DNA of 64,000 nucleotides from Cololabis saira (lineage: Eukaryota > Chordata > Actinopteri > Beloniformes > Belonidae). The DNA is taken from NCBI RefSeq assembly GCF_033807715.1, contig NC_084587.1, positions 23,212,017-23,276,016 of the forward strand. Direction: 5' to 3'. Made by a program: the position numbers and the translations under genes. Under the pieces are notes generated by a model. It was not told where the DNA came from, did not search any database, and was given only the letters and a program-made list of their open reading frames with translations. Of this stretch, positions 13,370 through 27,456 are shown in pieces (position 1 is the first letter of the stretch; every line of letters starts with the position of its first letter).

Positions 13370-15720
13370 GTACAATATGTTCTTTTTATTAAACTTTTTT
13401 CTTTTGAAGCATTTTCTTCAGATGATCAAAAGAAGGTTGCTAAAAAAAATATAAAGGTACCACTTTTATTCGCCACATTAAAGAAATATTAGGTCTGGTT
13501 TTGTTCATGCTAATGCAAACTTGTTGACTGAGAGGAGGGTTTGAAAAACTGAATGAAAATTCCCCCTGTTCCGGGTCACTTACATCCAACAGAAACAATC
13601 ATATTTAAGTTTCAAGTTGGTCAAAAGATTTGACAAACCGGCCAGTAAGGCATGTCTACTGTGCATCAATATGTCCACATGTAAACAATCTTAGCCTGCA
13701 TCCCCGACTGTTGGTTTGTCTTCCAGTCAAAGCACAAAAGATTTTTAACAAGAAGGGCACTTAAAATTGTTTGCACAGTTCTTGGATTTGAGTGGGGAAC
13801 CAGTTTATAAAAAACTAGTGTTATTCTCACAATGGGGCTGCAGATACAACATAGCGCAATATCAGACCCTTCAACAGAATTCTGCATGGTGTGAAGTTGG
13901 GTTGAGTTAAACATGGAGAGGCTGGACAATTCTGGCTCTTGATTTGAGAGTCACATCACACACCCAAAGGTATGCGATTAACCACAAAAAATTTACCCTT
14001 TTCCCCTTTTAATACAACACAGCAGGTTTGCTTGTCTGAGACAACATTTATGACACAATGATATGTTGTTATGTGTAGAGTTCAGTTTGACTTGTGGGAT
14101 CCTGTGGGCATCTAAATGTTCTCCAATTGATAGTGCATGTTTTTTTTTAATAACTTCTGTTGTTCAATAAGGTTTAGCATGTGTGATATTTGCAGCTACT
14201 TCCATCCATGGCTACTTTACTTCTCAATTATGGTCACAAGATATGATGTAGAAAGGAATATGTCGATTTATGATGACTTAATTACACCTCATCCTCATAT
14301 TGCAGGTACACCATGGCTCTCTTTGCCATTTCACAGGTAGGATAGCAGATGCAGAAATCAGCCCCAGAGACCACCATGAGTGCATTGGAGTGTTGTGTTT
14401 TTTGCCTGGCATCCACTATAGTGAGGTCACATGTAGCATCGGTAAGTATCCTAAGTGATCCCTGCAAGTCCACAGCATGGATGAAAACTCAGAACCAACA
14501 GCTCAACATCTGAGGTGCAGAGGTGCTCCTTCACACTCCCCTATCAAAGATTATACCATCTGTTGTTAACAAGTCCTCTGGCACTACCTCATTTCTGTTG
14601 TTCTGTGACGTCTTTAGTCCATCCGGATCATCTAAAAACAATGCACAGAGATTCTGGAGTCCAGAAAATGGCCCTGCAGCCACTTGAAAAACAGAATAGT
14701 CATGCTGTCCCTATCAGCACTAGAAGCTCATCCATCCCACCTCCCAAGGATTTCCCACTCTACTTGATGATTGGGGGGGGGGGGGGGGGGGGGGGGGGTA
14801 ATATGTATGTCTGAATGAAGTGTCAAGAACATAAGAGTCAATGCGTCACCACTGACTGATCTCCCCTTTAATGGCGTGATGAAGCCATATAAATTCTCTG
14901 CCCCATATTTCATAGCAGAAAGGCAATTTATTACATAATATCTTGATTCACAAAGATACTAAAGAAAGTAAGGAAACTGGCTGTTTTATCTTCCTCCCAG
15001 ATTATCAGACAAGATTATCCAACATGATAATTTCCAAACACATAACTATACATCCTCCAAGCAGCGTATAACAATAAGGCTACGTTCCCATTATCAGCCA
15101 CATGATCCAATTCCAACACATGTCTGATTAGATAAAGATCTGATTTGACAGTTTGCTTTCATAATTATAACTGTCTTGCATCAGACTTTTAAGTGAACAT
15201 GGCAGCCCTGTGAAACAACGGGCATGTGCACCAGATAGTTTCTGGCATGTGTCATTTGTGTCAAAAACAACACTTAACACCATATTTGTGAGATTGCAGC
15301 AGGAAAATTGACTGAGGTAGGATGGACATTTCAGAATGGAAGTTATTCCAGTGTTATGCTAAGTTCTGCATGCCTGCCAAGATATGCATCCCCAGGACGT
15401 GCAAAACGGCTTGTAAACATCTGTTGCCATTCATGACGTATGGCCATGTATTGCACATAAATCTGATCTATAACACTGTTTCGATCGGGCAATTGGAACT
15501 GACGCACAGATTTCTGTCTCTTCACTGCCCTGAAAACAAGGGATGAGTCACACGAGTGGGAAAAAAAGGTCATTTCAGCCAGTTGGCAATTAGTCCATGA
15601 GTATTAGGAGCATTATTTTGGTGCCACTGGAGAGTACAGTTGAATGCTGTCACATGACATCGTGCAATATTTAGAACTTGACTCCTGGTTGATAAGCCAA
15701 AATACTTTTGGAGATGTCTG
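13370..15720. other. Gene-free stretch with a long G run
   Basis: No coding region recognised. The notable item is a 26-base homopolymer of G at 14773-14798. The rest is AT-rich with short chance frames. Confidence 0.5.
14773..14798 (+). repeat. Homopolymer (G)26
   Basis: Twenty-six consecutive G bases on the plus strand. Such a run can form intermolecular or intramolecular G-quadruplexes and is also prone to sequencing-length error. Confidence 0.95.
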
Positions 15721-15725
15721 TAGTG

Positions 15726-15843
15726 GACCTGTCCAGGGTGAACCCCTGCCTCTCTCCTGTAATGAGCTGGGATATGCTCCAGCAGACCCCCGTGACCCTG
15801 CAAAGGATAAAACGGGTATAGAAAATGGATGGTTGGATGGATG
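15726..15843 (+). mobile_element. SINE/LINE 3' end fragment
   Basis: GACCTGTCCAGGGTGAACCC, then a segment ending CCAGCAGACCCCCGTGACCC and GGGTATAGAAAATGGATGG, is the conserved 3' end shared by a common family of teleost SINE/LINE repeats, with a short (TGGA)n tail. No 5' portion is present. A second, more diverged copy lies at 24246-24345. Confidence 0.7.
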
Positions 15844-15849
15844 TCTGTG

Positions 15850-18800
15850 GTGATGGGTGGTGGGCCCTTCCTTTCTGAAGTCCCTAATCTTTAAACTAGA
15901 AGACAGGAGTGTCAGCTCGTAGTGGATGTTTACCAGTACAGGAGATAATAGGAGGGATGGAAACGTTGTGGATTCTGAGGTTCTGATTGCCAAGGGAGGG
16001 GTTCAGTCCCAGTGTGATGAGTTTTGGGGGCTTTGTCTCAATATATCTTGACTAAATTGCATTACATTAATTTTGTTGTGACTATGTAATACTGTATACA
16101 AGTAAACTGAATTAAACTGAAATGTAATTTTCTGAAGTGAGACTGCACTGTGATATACTAGTTGTTTTCTTTTCACATGTAAAGTACAGATCGGCAGACA
16201 TGGTTCAGTACAGCCAGTAGGAAATGTCCCTCGTCGTTGCAGCAGCACCACCTGCAACTCGTGACATGTCACTTGGATATGACATTATGAAAAATATAGC
16301 AATGGAGGTTATGAGGTTACGAGAGGAATGCTATACTTCATTCCCGGTGAGGGGTTTATTGCCACGGCAAGGAGGGAAACTTCGTCTCAGAAACAGTTGA
16401 TATAAGTCTTAGTGAAAGACATTTTCTAAGAACAAGAGATAACTGCTCCTGACAGCTTTGTCCTTTCTTTTTAGAAATGCTGCAAATATTGTTTTGCTTC
16501 TGGTGACAATTGCAAATCCAGTCAATGTCTTTGCATCACTGTTTTATTATGAGTTCAGTTCACTTGGAACTTTGACTGAGAAAATCTTTTTAAAAAAGCA
16601 CAATTTACTGAAAATGAAAATGAAACTGAGTCTTACTCTAATCTGTAGAAATAAATGTTTTATTATTGTATAAAATGATCCTTAAAATTGTCCAAATTAA
16701 TCAGAAAGGTGTATTTTAATTTAATCCATGCAAGAGTTACAGTATAAGAAAATTATCAATCCGTTGTTTATGTTTCCAAATACAGTTCTTTACTCCTAAG
16801 GACATGCAAAATTCTGTTCTCTTTTCTTTTCTTTTTTTAAATTTTCTTCAAATGTTTGAGCTAGTTACATATTTATCCCCTTCTGCGGACATCATGTAAT
16901 GCTTTTACAAATTGAATGATGACAAGCACAAGCTGTATTTTTTTTTCTGTCAGGCCTATTTATTTTTTGCTTTGGAGAATAAAAAAAGTTTTAATTGGCA
17001 TTTTCAATCAATATAATGTATTGAATAGATCTGATATGACTCTTATGTCCACCGGAGGGACTGGTGGGCAACCAAGATATATCAAAACCATGAATAGACT
17101 AGAAAACAGCCCTGGCACAGCTGTCCACTTTAGTGAGCAATAAGCATTAAAGATTACACTCTGTTAGTACAATTAACATGTTTTTTTTTGTTGATTTTTT
17201 TTGTCCATCTACTTTGGATTATAGAAATCACTGTGTTATTTGCTACATGCAGCCAACCTGCATTTATTAAAAAAAAAGACAAATAAAAGAAAAAAGGGCT
17301 GAACAAAGGTCCTGTAAATAAAACCTGTGGGACATGGAGATGATTGACAGATGTAGAAGTAAGAGGGCTTTGATCCAAAGTATATTGACTGGTGTGGAGG
17401 AGCCATATAGATAACTTTTTCTTGTTATGGATATCAATAGTTGAAAAGAAAAGAAAATTCCAACTTTCCAGAAACAACATTTTTGTTGCGGGACAACAGA
17501 CAGACCTCATTGTGAATTGCTTTATTCAAGCTTTCTGTGGAAGAATTAACCCACGTGAAAACTGCTGACAGCATTTTCTGAACATTTTCCTGAGGACACT
17601 GATAAATGTGTTGCTCATTTTCACTTGTCACTGCTGACAGGGCCACAAATAAAATTCAGCTCCACAATACTTGTATCTAAGAGAAGTTTATTTTAACACC
17701 TAGGGAGTCTAACAAGAACTTTGCTTGAAAAGTTTTTCCCCCTACAAGTGGAAGGCATGTGTCGATAGCTTCAATGATAGGAGACGTTCACAGTGTGGCA
17801 TTTTCATTCTTAGATGGCAGCATTGCCCTAAAAGTCTGTGATATTGGCAAAACCAATCTGTAGGAAAATTTCGACCACTTACCCGAAGCTTCGAAGCTCG
17901 CATGCGGGGTTCCAGGGCCAAATTGGGATGCAGAGATATGAAATGAGCAACAGATGGCTGGAACTGATGAAGAGAGAAAAACAACACTACTGAGCAGAGC
18001 TGAAGAGGCATTTGGGCAGATTTCAGCTGTGTCGTCTCCATCATAATAAGGCATTCATTTCACTCATAAGAGCACTCCTCAAAAACAAGTACCTATATCT
18101 GCTCATTACACAGAGATTTGCCACATGCCTCACGGACACTAAGGACCTCCTCGACTCATGATTTTCCATATAATGAAAGCAGACTAGAGTATTGACTTTA
18201 CCGATACCCAACTTTACCGAAGCTGATCCTATTAACCAAATTTTAGTCCAATAAATTGATCAGTATCTATGGTGACACATACACCAACTCTGCTGCTCCA
18301 TGCAGCTTCTTGGAGTAGCTCTTAGAGGGGGCACCCTGTGATTATATTTTGTGGTAAGAACTACATATCAAGTTGTTTGATCTGGCACTGAAAACTTGAT
18401 TAAAAACACACATACTTAGAACTTCTTTGTTCTTTCCAACAACAATAATATTATCTGGCCAAAAATAATTAAAAAATGTATTCGCTGTGGCCATAAGCTT
18501 ACATGATTTTTCTTTTTACAAGAATTTGCGGAGAAAAATGATAGAGTTTCAGACTCTCCGTGGGTTTGAGGTCTGGACTTTGATGCCCAATCCATATCTG
18601 TAAATAGTGTCTCATGCTATCTTAACCACTCTTTCGACAATATCAACCAAATTAAACCTGACTTAGTCAACTTGTAAAAAAATCTGGTCATTCGTTATAT
18701 CCAGGTACTCAGCTGGCCTTGTTTTCTTGGTCACACCTGAACCTGACCAAGAAAGGAATTTCCAGATCAGAATACTGCGTCCTCAGGTTTGTACGGTCGG

Positions 18801-19560
18801 CACTCATTTTGATGGGTGCATCACGTCATTGTTTCCGTTTTTCTTGCAGTTTCTTGGTCAAGCACTTGGACTTAATGATGAAGATGCTTTGTTCCCTTGC
18901 TTGTACCTCGAATTCTCTTTACATTAAGCATGTATAAAAGCTGGTACTCTCCCTTTTAAACATTGAGACTGTGGATTATCTTTGATTAGACGATGGCTGA
19001 TATATAAGAAAAATAAAGGTGATTAGATATCACAATCATAAAAATATTTTTTTATTTTTTTCCTCAAAGCTGATCTTTCACAACTATCGTTTTAATAAAG
19101 TGTTTGAAGTTGGTATGTTGCTTAAAGCAGACTGATAACTTGACCATTCACAACAGACTATTTTCCCCATGACCACAGTTTCTGTCTGGTTACGTAAGTA
19201 AATGAGAAGTTATTCAGTGCTGTTGCTGGCAAATGATGCATATTATTTAATGTCCTACTTAAATTCCAATGTACCGTTCATTTACCGAATCCCCTGTGGG
19301 AGATCACTACTGGATTTCTTAGTTAAATCCACGTGGTTACCTTTTTTTTTTTTTAGATTTTCATGATCAATCAACTATACTCTAATGTCTAAAGAGGCAT
19401 GCAAATATCAGGGTGGAGGGGAGTCACTTCACCCCTAAATCAAGTTACTACGGACAAAGTTGCAGGGACATGGGTAAAAAGGAGCTGATGTAACTGTCAT
19501 CCTGTTTTGTTTCAATGTTATGGAAATTCAGTTTTCCAGTATACAGTAGTTAAGATACCG
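15850..19560. other. Gene-free stretch, nothing recognised
   Basis: AT-rich DNA; frames of up to about 118 codons on either strand lack recognisable domains. No repeat family was identified. Confidence 0.5.
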
Positions 19561-19639
19561 GGAAACTGAATGATCTTCCGGAAAAAACACGTTTTTTCTC
19601 GCTTTAACATATATAAAGTGGTCTCCCCTCAGCCTGTCA

Positions 19640-20004
19640 ACTCAGAGAAGGAGGAAAGCAACCAAATTCTGCAGTGTCTGTACAGCCGCCCGGATGAGCC
19701 ATCCAGTGTGATGTGGATCTACGAGCTGTTCAGATTCTGCTCCCGTCGTGAGTCATGACAGGAGCAGAGGTTGGCCATCCGCTGCGTGAAACCACGACCA
19801 CAACAAACTCCGCCGGAACAAGAACTCTGCCATTGTTTCGAAGCGTATAAGTGTATCGTGTGTGCTAACCACTCTCGGGCTGTTTCAACAACGGCCCAGA
19901 GGCTGAATTTCTAATTTATATAGAAAAAACAATCATATGCTTGTTTTTAAGACATTCAAGGCCTGTTTAAAATAGACATTAAATGCCATAATAGGTCCCC
20001 TTTA
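19640..20004. mobile_element. Probable DNA-transposon end fragment
   Basis: The GC-richer segment ends in GCCATAATAGGTCCCCTTTA, a terminal motif I associate with a widespread non-autonomous fish DNA element. A matching left inverted end was not found, so the element may be truncated and its left limit is approximate. A 62-codon frame (19570-19758) overlaps it and is not supported as a gene. Confidence 0.35.
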
Positions 20005-20007
20005 AGG

Positions 20008-20198
20008 CCACTCTATGTAGCAATACCAAATTTGACCACATGGAGGTATGAAGATCAGTGATGAAAAAAGAACCTCATGATCAGGGAAGGTCTGTCATAT
20101 TTTGCAGTATCACTTTGCCCGCTAGAGGTGCAATTCGTTGAAGATGCTGACGGGGTATAATGCCCCCATGTGGTCAAAAGTGCTGTTGCCACAGTGAC
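20008..20198. mobile_element. Fold-back MITE, about 190 bp
   Basis: TTTGACCACATGG at 20031-20043 is the exact reverse complement of CCATGTGGTCAAA at 20166-20178. The match continues imperfectly outward (CAATACCAAA on the left against TGGCAACAGCACT on the minus strand at the right). The element encodes nothing and sits directly beside the preceding transposon-like fragment. Confidence 0.6.
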
Positions 20199-20199
20199 T

Positions 20200-23100
20200 T
20201 TGAGCAAGAATTCCTACATTGAAACTTCATGAGCTTTGTTCTGTCTGTCTTTGTTCGGATTTTTAGTAATTCCCTGATGGACATGAATCGATTAGAACAT
20301 AAACATCCTAAACTATTTATTTTAATTACTGATGAAACCAGATACACAATTTTAAATGGATGCTTATCTCATATATTAAGACATGTCCTCAATGAACTTT
20401 ATCTTGTGTGAATAAGTATTTTACTAAAATTGTTGGATAGATGACATGGTTGGTATTGATGTTTTTTTTTTAAACTAAGTATGTTTTTTTAATTGTTCAG
20501 GCACTGTAAGTCAATCATATCGATCATAATGCTGCAGTTTCATCACAATGAGCCATGACGGTGTCACACTGGGCCAATCCAAATACCAGGACCTTGAAAT
20601 TAAAGAAGTCAAATGTCATTAAGCTACTTTTTTCAATAAATTAAAATGGTTGCTATCACAAGGACACATCACAGTATTCTGTAAAGGCAAATTAACAAAT
20701 GGAATAAAAAAAAAACCCCGCTGCCTGTTAGTAGGCCCGATGACTTAACTTTAACCGTTGTAAGAGCACACAGACACGAGGAATTGTACCATAAATGGTG
20801 CACTCAGTGTCAGGCAGGAAATGACCTACTGAGAACACCTTGGTGAAGCTCACAGTACTAAGTATGAGAAGACCCGTTACTTAGCAACTGCTGTTATGTC
20901 TCATGCTACGGATGTAACCTGCGCAGGGAGGTAGCTGCAGGTGAATCGAGTGGTCGCTGCGCCATTTGAGACCCTGTTATTCTTGTATTTCAAGAAAATG
21001 GTGGACAACAAAAGGACACCAAACACACATTGTGTTTGTGCACTTGAGGAAAATAGAGAGAATAAGCAGCTGGTGAGCTTTGGGGTTTAGGAGGGAATTT
21101 CATGAGATCAGGCGATTTTCCTTGGTTTCACACCAATTCATCTATCAAGCCTTTTACTCTTCCTCTGTCTCCATACTGTTCACATTCTGTGATCAGTGTT
21201 ATAATTACTCAGACAACACTGCAACCGCACTCTAATTAAAGTTCCTGCTTTGAGCAAGTTTCATGCCAAACGTCTTTTCAACAGTTAGCCATCTGCAGGT
21301 ATGTGTCGGCTCACAAGTGAAAAGGATTCAACTCACAACTCATCTGAAACCTTAAGCAGTATAAACATTGAGTTAAAGCTAATTTTTATACATAGCAAAC
21401 ATCAAGATAATGACAAGTTAATGAGAGGGCAGTCATATGGAAGCACAAATATTAGAAAATGTCATGCATTTTATGCACAGATGTCGTATAAATGATCATA
21501 TTTTTGGGCTTTCATTTTTGTTTAATTTTGCACCTTATTTTTTAAACAGATGTTTCAGTGAATTACCAAAAGGACAGTGAATGCAGTGCTGGAGCACCGG
21601 GAGTTACAGCAACTCTGCCAGAGGCTGACTGATTTGAATGTGGTGATGTGCATTATGAAAAGTGACCGTACTTTGTCCAAATGGAAACCAATTAAAGTGA
21701 TGGAGGTCATAAATACCTTGTCCTCCCCTCCATGCTGTCATTGGTTGCAACATCTAGACTGAATATAAATACTGTTGGTTTAAAAGTATGTGCAGATATC
21801 AGTGTACAGATGATACATACATGTTTAACTTCTGGGTAGCATTGTAAATCCTACGCATTTCATTGCACAGCAGACTAACTCTAAATGTTTAGAAATGTAT
21901 CTTTTTCTTTTTTTATCCTTCACCATCTGTCTCATTTCAAACAGTTATTCTTTCCTCAGTTATAGTTTGATACAACGATATTGTGATGTTTTGGATCCCT
22001 TAAAGGACTTTGCTTGAAATCCAAATATACCTCGCTAAGAGGTTCAGCATTTTATATGAGTAGAGTCTTGACATAACAACTATTAGCTCCCAGGAGAAGA
22101 AAGAAAGTGAATGGTACTATATGAAGTGGTACACTAGACACGTGAAGGCTGAGTGCAGGAAAACAGTGCCATCTATTGATTGAACTCTTTACAGTCTATC
22201 CATCTGGAGAAAGATTTATTGATTGCAGTCTTATACTATATATATTTATGAATTGAATATATTTCTTGTACTATTATCCACTTCGGCTCACCTGCTGTAA
22301 TAGCTATTGAATTTACAGTTAGAAAGTTGTTTTCACGCTTATGAGTTGGTAGGTAAGAGTAGTGCACTTTCTACTCATTAAGTCTACAACAAAAACAACC
22401 TTTTTAATATTTAAAAAAATAGGAAAAAACAACTGAACAAAGTTAAAAACTTTCTTCGATCAGTCTTAATTTCCATCAGGTACATGTGCTTATTCCTATT
22501 CCTATTCATAGTCACAATCGCTCACAATCGTCTTTCCCAGCTGTCTTTGGGCAAAACGCAAGGCACACCCCGCTTACATCTTTCACTTATTCAAATTTAA
22601 GCTCCACCCAAGATAACACTGTATTCTTTAAATTAATACTGTTAATGATGTGATTTACCTACACCCATTCAGCTAGACCTTTAAAAAGCAAGAGCCACTA
22701 ACCATGTGCAGAGACCACTCACACGGCTCACAGGACCAAGAAAATTATAAGATGGATGATGCATTTATCAATAGCTTGTACCATAGTCTAACCCATGTAT
22801 TTAATGATGCATACTACACGCTTGCCCTGACATCATAGTGGTCTGTAGGAGTTTGTAACAAGATTGGCTGAGAAAAGACTTTTTCACCAGCACCATGGTT
22901 GATATTCATAGTGAAAGACAACCGTCAATGCCCAACTGCTCACTATGCTAATTCGTGACACATCTCTGTGAATTTCATCCAAAATCTATGGTGACATGCA
23001 GTGACCAGTGGAAGTGTGCATCATCATACGCAGTGCACATTTAGTAACTGTTCTCAAAGGTAGTGATTAAATAGATTCATACGCTGCAGATAGACACACC

Positions 23101-24240
23101 ACTGCAAAGGTTTTATATGTAAAATTGATACTTTTGCCACCATCATACATGTCTCAAAATGTGAGACTGATTCTTGTAGTCAGACTGATGGGGTGGATTG
23201 TATTGCATTAGACATTGTATGAGGCAGTGACTCTTTTGTCATGTCTACCTGATTTAATAACATTAGTATTACAATATATAAGCCAAAAGCTGCAATACAT
23301 TTCCCTCTTAATTTGTGAAATATGAATGAATTGCTGATTAACAATGAAAATCTTCTACTATTTATAGTATTTCCAACCTGAGCACCTTATTCAAGTATTA
23401 CTGACTTTTTTTATTAGTAGGATGATGTACAGAAGGTGGGCGTGATGCTTATGCCTTTGATGAGTTGCTACATGAAGCTTTTCACTGCAGTGAATCTAAG
23501 CGGCCTTTGATTTCTCTAAGGAGGAGCAAGACGTCTTGAATAAACTGAGGCCCAAGCGATGCTTCGCTGTGACATGTGTCAGCCTCGATTAGTTTAGAGT
23601 GGTCATCGGGGTGACCTTTGTAGCTGTAATCAACCACTTTTTCCCCTCACACATTTGCAGTTTTCTAATAATGTCTAGATAGGATTTTGCCTCTGCACAG
23701 GACTTCCTCAGTGTGGTTTTGCTCAGAGATATGTTTTTGTTTTTTGGGGGGGGGGGTTTTTTCTTCACTCAGAGCTCCAGATTTTTTTGGAGTCTGGAGT
23801 TAAAAAAAAAACATTTTTCAACAAAAACCTGGATTATGGATTATAATCCAGGATAATATTACTAACTGTATTATATCCTTTTTCATGCTACTTAACAATA
23901 AAATTACTATATAAAAGTGCAGTATATATTGTAATGTATTTACAGGAATGTCACAATTGAGCTAAAGGATGAAAGGATGCTCTTTAGAATGGTCTATTAG
24001 TGTGTTACTCTTAAAAAGAAAGATAAAGATCATTTTGATGACTTAAAAAAAAGCCTGCTAAATGAAAAATAAAACTAAGTATCTTGTTTTATCTAATTTG
24101 AACCGAGCAGTTCGGGAAAACTGCAAAACAGGTGTAAGATTGCCATCTTGTGGTCAGACGTCTTAAAAAATATAAACAGTTTTTTTTATACCTTGAATGT
24201 TTTAAATTTAACTTAAACCAGTATAATTTTCAGGGCCCTG
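20200..24240. other. Gene-free stretch, nothing recognised
   Basis: No gene, RNA or mobile element recognised. Composition is AT-rich with short homopolymers such as the G run near 23745-23756. Frames of 60-64 codons are within chance. Confidence 0.5.
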
Positions 24241-24245
24241 GAATC

Positions 24246-24345
24246 CTGTCCAGGGTGTACCCCTGCCTTTCACCTTAAGAAGGTTGGGATAGCCTTCAGC
24301 AGGCCAATGTGACCCTAAACCGGTGGGTATAGATAATGGACGGAT
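24246..24345 (+). mobile_element. SINE/LINE 3' end fragment, diverged
   Basis: CCTGTCCAGGGTGTACCCC, then TTGGGATAGCCTTCAGCAGG and GGGTATAGATAATGGACGGA match the 3' end seen at 15726-15843, with more substitutions and small indels. Tail decayed. Confidence 0.65.
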
Positions 24346-24816
24346 GACTTGGGTGCCACTGGCAACCTGTGCAGGGCGTAACTCCTCCCCTTTTGCGTCT
24401 GAAACAATATTTGAAACGGGGCATTCATTCTGTCACATCCTTCCCACTCCTCGTACAAGACAAGGTCATACAGCCTTTTCTCACTCGAACCTCCGCTGAC
24501 CTGGCAGCAATGCAGGCTCTTCTTTAACAAGCCTTGAGAGAACTGGGTCATTGTAGGAAATCAGAGCTGCTCTGAGTCACCGCTTTTGAACGGTTCATAT
24601 CCTGAAATGGCTTCCTGTGACTCAGTGTGTCTCAATTGGCATGCCCTGCTTATTCCAGACCAGGACCATCCTGGTCCACATGACCAGGCACCTGTAAAAC
24701 CCTCCATGGAGTGTTTTGTTGTGAGGGTAAACTGCCTGCTCATTTGCTTCTAATCTTTCCTGTACATGCTGGCTTTAGTAACAACATTGTTTTTCCTATT
24801 AAATTCGTAAAATAAA

Positions 24817-25223
24817 ATTTTATAATAAGTGGCTTCCCTTTCTTACATTCTTCCACTCTCTCCAGTCCCTGCCTCCTGATTGACGGATCCCCCCTCCCTC
24901 TCTTCTTTCATTCCTCTCTTTCTTCCTCCTTTTTATCTATTTATTTACTTTTCCTTTGTTTTTGGGGTTCGTTTTCCTTTGTTTTTTTTTTGTTTTTTTA
25001 TCTCTCCCCCTTTTTATTCATATATTTTTTTAATTTATACTGTGCAGCTTTGATACTTAAATATTACTTAGAATAATTTTCATTTCTTTGTCATTAATTT
25101 ATGTGGATTTTTTGTTCTGTTGAATAATAAAAAAAAAAACATCGTAGGAGGTAGACTGTATATTCTGTATGTTCTACTGTGTCTTACCCCCTAATAAAAA
25201 TATTAAAAAAAAAAAAAAAAAAA
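24817..25223 (+). mobile_element. 5'-truncated poly(A) LINE with 12-bp TSD
   Basis: The pyrimidine-rich segment ends in AATAAAAATATT and an A-rich tail at about 25203-25223. It is flanked by an exact 12-bp direct repeat, TCGTAAAATAAA, at 24805-24816 and 25224-25235. Poly(A) tail plus a target-site duplication of this length is the mark of target-primed insertion, as for L1-type LINEs. No coding sequence remains, so this is a 3' UTR-only insertion. Clade inferred, not proven. Confidence 0.75.
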
Positions 25224-25235
25224 TCGTAAAATAAA

Positions 25236-26600
25236 GATATTCTTACTACAAAAACAAAACCATTACACGCTTTGGTTAACTTAAAATGCATTTAGCCTAC
25301 TTTATACACAAATGGCAGTTAAAATGGCTTAAATTGTAGCTGCAGTGTTTCTACATTCTGCTAAATGTCTTTCTGTTGCCAAGTCACTAAAAGTGGATGT
25401 GCTAACTATAAAACTGGGCCACAGCACTGGCCCCTGTACGATGGGTTGAGCATACAGTAACTGATTTCCCCGAGATATTAGCATGTTACCATGGTTAAGG
25501 TTCTGGATCATCCTCTGCGGTCAGGGCAGAATCTCTTTATAGAGTCTCCCGTGCCCATTAGCTCCCTGGTGAGCTACCAGACCATGTGAAAACTATCTTT
25601 GGGAGCTAGTTGTTGCTGCAAATGATGGAAATCAGGCACATAATTAATATTTTAATTATATATTATATCATAACACACATCATTATATATTACTGTTGTG
25701 TAAATATAAAAAAGACTGAGCCCAGCAGCGTTTAGGACAAGTGTGTAAAACAACAAAAGCTTTTACATCTTACATTTCTAGTTAAGTATAGTATCTCTGA
25801 AAGATTCAAAGGGCTTTCCTGAAAAAAGACTTGGGTGCAAGTGAATGATACTCCAAAACCTGTGTTTATTTAGCCAGGGAGACAACCTCTTGAGATTCAA
25901 AAATCTCTTTTTTAAGTGACAAAAACCGGCAGCAGCTGAGAACAACAATACGCCTTTTAGCATTGATGTCTCCTTTCCAGATGTACAACTTGTCCATTCC
26001 ATTGGCACTAATGCACCCCGTACTTTCAGAGATATACACTAAGCTTAGAAACTGAGCACTTAGATTAACAAGTTAGATAGTCAATTTCCACCATGTCTGA
26101 TGAAAAACAGTATTCATGATTTCCAGGGAACAGGATAGATGAAACTTTAAAAACCTCCATTGTTTAGTGTTGGGCCTTCCAATGTACCATATAGGTGGCT
26201 TCTTTCATTTCTCTCAAACCATCTTTCTTGTCTGTCTAAAACGTTTTCATTAAAAGTGTCCCTTATTCTTGACATGCAGAGGGATTGTGAGTCTTGAACT
26301 GTGGAGCTGCTTCCCTGTGTCGTGCCATTTGTTTGTGGAATTATTAGCTTTTCATGCTACATGTGAACTATGCAATGCATATGGCCCCACTAGCCACTAG
26401 GGGGCCCCAAAGCTGAATGCTCAGCTTTCTGAGGAGAATGAATGCTTCCATAGTCGTCGTTATGCACTTGGGTTGTTACACAGATCCTGACAATCGCTGT
26501 AACAACACTGCAATCTATTGAGATGGTGAGCTGACACTGATGTACCTGGACTTTGAAGTTCACTTCGGATCTCTTTCAAGTTGTTCTGGGCTCTTTGTTT
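25236..26600. other. Gene-free stretch, nothing recognised
   Basis: No coding region, RNA gene or repeat family recognised; short frames only. Confidence 0.5.
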
Positions 26601-26605
26601 ACTAT

Positions 26606-26830
26606 TCATATCATCCGTCTCTTCAGTTTATCATCAGTTTTCCATTTGTGTTCACGTCCAGGGAGGTTGACTACAGTCCTGTGGACCCCAAACGTCTGAA
26701 TTAAATTTGCAGCTGTAGTCACAGAAACATCAAGCTGCTTGGAGGTGGTTTTATATCCTTTACCTTTAATATGGTTGTCTAGAATTTTCTTTCTGATCTC
26801 CTCAGACCATTCTCTCCTTTGCTTTTTCTG
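26606..26830 (-). pseudogene. Tc1-like transposase N-terminal fragment
   Basis: On the minus strand the frame reads EEIRKKILDNHIKGKGYKT, then SKQLDVSVTTAANLIQ and VNLPGREHKWKTDDKLKRR. This is the first helix-turn-helix and the GRPR-like linker of Tc1/mariner transposases, which bind the element's inverted repeats. The DDE catalytic domain is absent, so it is a relic. Just upstream on its own strand (about 26847-26918) a roughly 36-bp unit beginning GGACAATTGACAGGTGT is directly repeated. Confidence 0.75.
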
Positions 26831-27456
26831 GTCCATGTACTGTAGGACAATTGACAGGTGTGTATCATTTCTGTCATTGGACAATTGACAGGTGTCTATC
26901 ATTTCTGTTATTGGTTGACTTTATTTATTCATATTCATGTTTTGGAGTGTGATAACTTGTGTTGCTGTAAAATTTTGAGTTGTGTTCTTGCTTACAAAAT
27001 GCAAACATAAAAAAAACACTTCTTTGTTAGCAGAATTATTGTTTTAATTTTTTGTATTATCACTTTTTATCCATTATCTGGATCAAATTACGGTTTTGAA
27101 ACTAACATGAGGGTTTATCATAATCTTTTGCTGTTTTGCTCATGAATTGTAATAGGTTGTGGCATTTTCATGGATTATCTAATCAATTAGAAATCTATCC
27201 ATTGTAGTCTGGCGGCCCCAAAACAGCATCTTGCATAGGGACCCCACAAAGCCAGAAAGAGCACTTCAAGGAGGAACCAGATTTTGTCTGAGGGTGTTAG
27301 GTTTGACATACACTAACAATCTTGACACACAAGACAATATTATAATACCTGACAAAGTGATTGTGTTTTCTTGATGCGTCTGTGTTCCACTCGTTATCTT
27401 CTTATTAATCACGACCTATCATCCCAATGGAGTTCTAGTGAAAGAAACTTTGTACA

